DNA from: Actinomadura rifamycini DSM 43936
GTDB taxonomy: Bacteria > Actinomycetota > Actinomycetes > Streptosporangiales > Streptosporangiaceae
Direction of reading: 5' to 3'
Assembly (NCBI RefSeq): GCF_000425065.1
Contig: NZ_AULB01000009.1
Span: 62,001-126,000, forward strand
DNA: 64,000 nucleotides
This document shows, piece after piece, positions 60,897-64,000 of the stretch. Every line of letters starts with the position of its first letter. Position 1 is the first letter of the stretch. The notes under the pieces were generated by a model. It saw only the letters and a program-made list of their open reading frames with translations. It was not told where the DNA came from and searched no databases. Both the position numbers and the translations under genes were made by a program.

Positions 60897-60934
60897 GGCG
60901 GGCCGGACCCCGGGTTCGTGGAGTCCGGCCCGCC
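60897..60934 (-). terminator. Terminator downstream of the RNHCP pair
   Basis: GGCGGGCCGGAC, a 14-base loop, then GTCCGGCCCGCC: a perfect 12-base stem starting 58 bases after the last RNHCP stop on the minus strand. Confidence 0.6.
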
Positions 60935-60991
60935 GGCCTTCCCGCTAGGGCGGGCCGCTCACGGCCCGCGGCGCCCCCGGCGGTCGCCGGC

Positions 60992-61432
60992 TCACAGCGC
61001 GAGCAGCGCGCGGTGGGCGATGCCGGTGTCCCGCAGCGGCCTGAGGGCCAGGCGCACCAGGGCCAGGGCGTTGTCGTCGCCGGCGATCCGGTTGGCGCTC
61101 AGCTCCCCGCAGGACGCGCACTGGTGGATGATCATCCATTCGCCGTCCGGCCGCACCGACACGCCCAGCGCGTCCATCCGGCCGCGGCAGTCCGCGCCCC
61201 GGTCGCCGGGGACCCGCCGGTCGACGTGCAGGCTGGCGAGGCAGTTCGGGCAGTGGTTGCGGTGCGTGGTGCCGGGCGCGTCCGGCGGCACCTCCAGCCG
61301 GCAGCCCGCGCACCGGAAGGCGTTCGCCCGGTGCCCGCCCCGGCGGTGCAGGACGTCCTTGCGCCGCTGCGGACGCCGTGCGGTCCCCGCGCGCTCGCCG
61401 CGCTCGCCGTGGTCGCGTACTCGTCTCGGCAT
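60992..61432 (-). CDS. RNHCP domain protein (copy 1, basic N-terminal tail)
   Basis: A 146-residue RNHCP-domain protein. A ~35-residue Arg-rich tail (MPRRVRDHGERGERAGTARR) leads to AFRCAGCRLEVPPDAPGTTH then RNHCPNCLASLHVDRRVPGD, DCRGRMDALGVSVRP, IIHQCASCGELSANRIAGDD. The CxxC/HCPxC/CRGRM/CxxC pattern defines the family and looks like two zinc sites. The function of the family is unknown; the tail could bind nucleic acid. ATG 61432 after GGAGAGGAG. It lies 22 bases downstream of a second RNHCP gene in the same direction. Confidence 0.85.
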   Translation of the reverse strand: MPRRVRDHGERGERAGTARRPQRRKDVLHRRGGHRANAFRCAGCRLEVPPDAPGTTHRNHCPNCLASLHVDRRVPGDRGADCRGRMDALGVSVRPDGEWMIIHQCASCGELSANRIAGDDNALALVRLALRPLRDTGIAHRALLAL

Positions 61433-61454
61433 GGTCGATCCGCTCCTCTCCGCT

Positions 61455-61817
61455 TCACAGGTCGGCGAAGACTTCGAGGGGGAACGGCGGCTGCGCCAGC
61501 GGCCGCACGGCCATGCGCATCAGGATGAGCTGGTTGTCGTCGGCGCAGACGGGGGTGGAGGTCAGCTCGTCGCAGAGCACGCACCGGTGGATGACCGTCC
61601 AGTCGCCGGTGCGGAGCACGGCGATGGCGATCGGCGACATCCTGCCCCGGCAGTCGCTGGGGCCGCCTTCGACGTGGTCGTGAACGTGCTGTGAGTGCAG
61701 GCACGACGGGCAGTGGTTGCGGCGCGTGCCGTCGGCGGCGGCGGAGGACACGGTCAGGCCGCACCGCACGCAGGTGAAAGTGCCGAGCAGGTTGTTGTGC
61801 GAAGTGGTTCTGGACAC
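61455..61817 (-). CDS. RNHCP domain protein (copy 2)
   Basis: A 120-residue RNHCP-domain protein: FTCVRCGLTVSSAAADGTRR then NHCPSCLHSQHVHDHVEGGP, DCRGRMSPIAIAVLR, VIHRCVLCDELTSTPVCADD. It has all the Cys/His positions of its neighbour but lacks the basic tail. GTG 61817 is chosen because AAGGGA lies eight bases before it; an in-frame ATG at 61856 would add 13 residues. First gene of a two-gene operon with the other copy. The two are clearly diverged, so the duplication is not recent. Confidence 0.85.
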   Translation of the reverse strand: MSRTTSHNNLLGTFTCVRCGLTVSSAAADGTRRNHCPSCLHSQHVHDHVEGGPSDCRGRMSPIAIAVLRTGDWTVIHRCVLCDELTSTPVCADDNQLILMRMAVRPLAQPPFPLEVFADL

Positions 61818-62349
61818 CCGGGATATCCCTTGCTGAGAAGTCTGGAACGACAGCAAGAGCAGGCCGAGCGGCCTCGACAGGGCACCCGGCCCCGTTCATG
61901 TGCGGGCCGGGTCAGAGCGCCTGAGGTCCGGGTCCGGTCACCGTCCGGGACGGACGGCGGGACGGGACGGACGCCTGGTCAGGCGGTGCAGCGAAGCGCG
62001 CTCGGCGCTGGCCGGGACACAAAGTCTCTTTTCTAGGGCCGGCGGGCCCGGTGGCGGATCGGACGAACGGCCGCCAGGTACCAACGGCCTCCCGGCGGGT
62101 GCCAGCGATTTATCGGGCCCCGCTCCAACGCCGTGAGCAGCGAGAACGTCCGGTCCGCGCGATCGGTCGAAGCGCGATCGGCCTGCTCGGCCCGGCACGC
62201 CCGGCGCCCTCCGTGTGGGATGCGTCGCTGTGGGTAGCGCGACGATCGTGCGGACCGTTCGCCTGGGCCAACGCGAACGCGCGCCGGCGCCGAGCCCGCG
62301 GCGGGACGGGCGGCGCCGCGGCGGTTCGCTCCGGAGGGGAGGCGCGGAG
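61818..62349. other. Gene-free 532-base region upstream of the carotenoid genes
   Basis: I see no convincing gene here. The region holds the divergent promoters for the RNHCP pair and the carotenoid genes, a relatively AT-rich patch (CAAAGTCTCTTTTCTAG near 62021-62037), and a perfect direct repeat GCGCGATCGG at 62157-62166 and 62172-62181 with a 15-base period, which could be a regulator-binding site for the carotenoid genes. Confidence 0.45.
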
Positions 62350-63180
62350 GTGGTGGCGCGGCGTCGTGCTCGGGCCGCAGGTCCCGGGGGAGGGGGGCGC
62401 CGCTTCGCGGCGGCGGGCGCCGGTTGCCTGGCGTCGATGGTGGCGGCGCAGGTCGCGTCGGGGGTGCGGCCGGATCCGGTGCGCTGGACGGGACCGGTGG
62501 TGGGCCTGCTGACGGCGGGCGCGGGATGCTTCGCCGCGTCCCGCCTGGGCGCCGGGCGCGCGGCGGGGGCCGTGGGCGCGGCGGCGGCGCTGGGCTACGC
62601 GGCCGAATGGGTGGGGGTGCGGACGGGCGTGCCGTTCGGCCGGTACTCCTACACGGGGGTTCTGCGGCCGCAGGTGGGCGGCGTCCCCGCGGCGGTCGCG
62701 GCGGCGTGGGCGGGCATGGGGCTGGCGTCGCACGCGGTCGCGGCCACGCTCGTCCCGGACGGACGGCGGTGGACGCGGGTCGCGGTGGGCGCTTCGGCGC
62801 TCACGGCCTGGGACCTGTTCCTCGATCCGCAGATGACGCGGCTGGACCTGTGGAGATGGGCGCGGCGCGGGGCGTACCGGGGCGTGCCCGCGAGCAACTT
62901 CGCCGGCTGGCTGGCGGCGTCGGCGCTGCTGACGGGGGCGGTCGACGCGCTCGTCGGGCCGGGACGGGACGTCGCGGAGGGGCTGGTGGCGACCTACGCG
63001 GTCATGGCGGTGATGGAGACGGTGGCGTTCGCGGCGGTGTTCCGGCCGCGCGATCCGCTCGTGGCGGCGGCCGGCGGGACGGCGATGGGGGCCTTCGCGG
63101 TCCCCGCGGCGGTGCTGGCGGCGCGGCGGCGGACGGCGGCGGCGCGGGCGGGCGGAGGGGACGGCCGATGGCCGAGGTGA
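62350..63180 (+). CDS. CruF-like carotenoid biosynthesis membrane protein
   Basis: A 276-residue membrane protein of the CruF/DUF422 family (carotenoid hydratase-like). It has about seven hydrophobic segments and the family core AAEWVGVRTGVPFGRYSYTG, ALTAWDLFLDPQMTRLDLW and GVPASNFAGWLAASALLTG. CruF-type enzymes add water to the psi end of lycopene-like carotenoids. I start at GTG 62350 because GGAGGGGAGG lies eight bases upstream; the frame is open further 5'. It overlaps a CrtI-like gene by 13 bases, giving a carotenoid operon. Confidence 0.85.
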   Translation: MVARRRARAAGPGGGGRRFAAAGAGCLASMVAAQVASGVRPDPVRWTGPVVGLLTAGAGCFAASRLGAGRAAGAVGAAAALGYAAEWVGVRTGVPFGRYSYTGVLRPQVGGVPAAVAAAWAGMGLASHAVAATLVPDGRRWTRVAVGASALTAWDLFLDPQMTRLDLWRWARRGAYRGVPASNFAGWLAASALLTGAVDALVGPGRDVAEGLVATYAVMAVMETVAFAAVFRPRDPLVAAAGGTAMGAFAVPAAVLAARRRTAAARAGGGDGRWPR

Positions 63181-64000
63181 TCGTGGTCGGCGGCGGCGTC
63201 GGCGGCATGGTCGCCGCGCTGCTGCTGGCGCGGGCCGGCCACGGGGTGCGGCTGCACGAGCGGCTGGACCGGCTGGGCGGCAAGCTCGCCGAACGCACGC
63301 GGGACGGGTTCGCCTTCTCGCTCGGGCCGTCGCTGCTCACCCTCCCGGACGTGTTCCGCGAGTTGGGCGCCGCGCGGGAGGCCGTCGCCCTGGACGAGCT
63401 GTGCCGGTACCGGTTCGCGGACGGATCGGTCCTGCGGGCCTACCGCGACCCGGCCCGCATGGCCGCCGAGGTGGACCGCCTCGCGCCGGGGCAGGGCGCG
63501 GCGTGGCGGGCGTTCCACGCGTGGGCGCGCCGGTGCCTCGAGGCGTCGCAGCGGACGTTCTTCGCGGGGCCGCTCGGCCGCCCGCCGCGGGAGGCGCGGC
63601 CCGCCGACCTCCTGGCGGTCGCGCCGGGACGGACGCTGCACGGCCTGGCGCGCCGGTTCTTCGACGACGGCAGGCTGCGGCAGTACGTCGGGCGGTACGC
63701 CACGTACGCCGGGTCCAGCCCTTACCGGGCGCCGGCCGCGCTGGGGTGCGTCCCGGCGATCGAGCACGGCGACGGCGGCTGGTACGTGCCGGGCGGGATG
63801 GCCCGGCTGGCGGACGAGCTGGCGGGCCTGCTGGACGACGCGGGCGTGGAGATCCGCACCGGCAGCACGGTCCGGCGGGTCCTGGCCGACGGCGAGTCGG
63901 TGAAGGGCGTGGCGCTGGCGTCCGGGGAGCGCGAGAGCGCGGACGCGGTGGTGGTCAACGCCGACGCGGCGGCGCTGTACGGCCGGCTGCTGCCCGACCG
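63168..64000 (+). CDS. CrtI-like phytoene desaturase family FAD enzyme, 3' end cut
   Basis: The first 277 codons of a CrtI-family flavoprotein. Dinucleotide-binding start IVVGGGVGGMVAALLLARAG then EKLD-type RLDRLGGKLAERTRDGFAF; DGGWYVPGGMARLADELAGL is the conserved mid-protein motif of phytoene desaturases, CrtD-like hydroxyneurosporene desaturases and CrtNc oxidases. Together with the CruF-like gene it suggests a C50- or acyclic-carotenoid pathway in which both enzymes act on the psi end, CrtD after CruF. ATG 63168 after GGCGGAGGGG, overlapping the upstream gene by 13 bases. The gene continues past the window end. Confidence 0.87.
   Translation, partial: MAEVIVVGGGVGGMVAALLLARAGHGVRLHERLDRLGGKLAERTRDGFAFSLGPSLLTLPDVFRELGAAREAVALDELCRYRFADGSVLRAYRDPARMAAEVDRLAPGQGAAWRAFHAWARRCLEASQRTFFAGPLGRPPREARPADLLAVAPGRTLHGLARRFFDDGRLRQYVGRYATYAGSSPYRAPAALGCVPAIEHGDGGWYVPGGMARLADELAGLLDDAGVEIRTGSTVRRVLADGESVKGVALASGERESADAVVVNADAAALYGRLLPD

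Overview
The window is very GC-rich (GC-rich third codon positions, frequent GTG/TTG starts, ATGA/GTGA stop-start overlaps) and carries a gene repertoire typical of filamentous actinomycetes: ECF41/SigJ sigma factors, NarL-type two-component systems, Tat-exported PhoD, DrrAB-like efflux, RNHCP proteins and a carotenoid locus. A Thermomonosporaceae/Streptosporangiales-type chromosome (for example Actinomadura) fits best, but I cannot fix the genus from the sequence alone. It looks like an accessory chromosome arm: many regulator/target pairs, several broken genes and no housekeeping operons. I saw no rRNA, tRNA, CRISPR array, transposase or phage structural gene.

Layout. 0-5.8 kb: start of a phytanoyl-CoA dioxygenase-like gene divergent from an AraC regulator; a LysR/SDR divergent pair with a clear palindrome; an ECF41 sigma factor facing the wreck of its SDR partner; a membrane protein and a DHFR-like reductase. 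5.8-11.7 kb: metal homeostasis, with an ArsR/CDF pair and a FecCD-type ABC importer facing an MFS gene across an intergenic region that holds two Zur/Fur-like boxes. 11.9-20.5 kb: histidine kinase, response regulator, MacB-like ABC ATPase and FtsX permease, then an MFS/FAD-monooxygenase pair and a frameshifted small membrane gene. 20.6-31 kb: NAD(P)H quinone reductase facing an XRE regulator, a GH25 muramidase without signal peptide, a luciferase-like-monooxygenase remnant, a UvrA-like ATPase lacking the UvrB-binding domain, a secreted subtilisin, and a second ECF41 sigma factor facing a LUD-domain gene across a symmetric promoter pair. 31-36.6 kb: TetR/DrrAB efflux, a MerR regulator with a textbook autoregulated promoter, and phoD behind a PHO box.

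36.7-49.2 kb is one coherent L-rhamnoside catabolic region. On the minus strand it reads GH78 rhamnosidase, sugar-binding lipoprotein, two permeases, a giant GH106-like glycosidase and a fucose/arabinose isomerase-like enzyme, with a DeoR repressor gene upstream and a strong terminator at the end. A near-consensus promoter precedes GH78, and a motif of the form CTTGATRTTAWA recurs before both GH78 and the divergent histidine-phosphatase gene.

49.5-64 kb is a mosaic: phosphatase, DHFR-like reductase, a LexA paralogue, a MarR/amidohydrolase pair with two CAGGNNNCCTG operators, hypothetical and secreted proteins, an SDR, an ATP-grasp ligase directly followed by a CocE/NonD hydrolase, a two-domain VOC protein, tandem RNHCP genes, and the start of a carotenoid locus (CruF-like gene, then a CrtI-like desaturase cut by the window end). 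Functions are read from motifs and context; no database search was possible.
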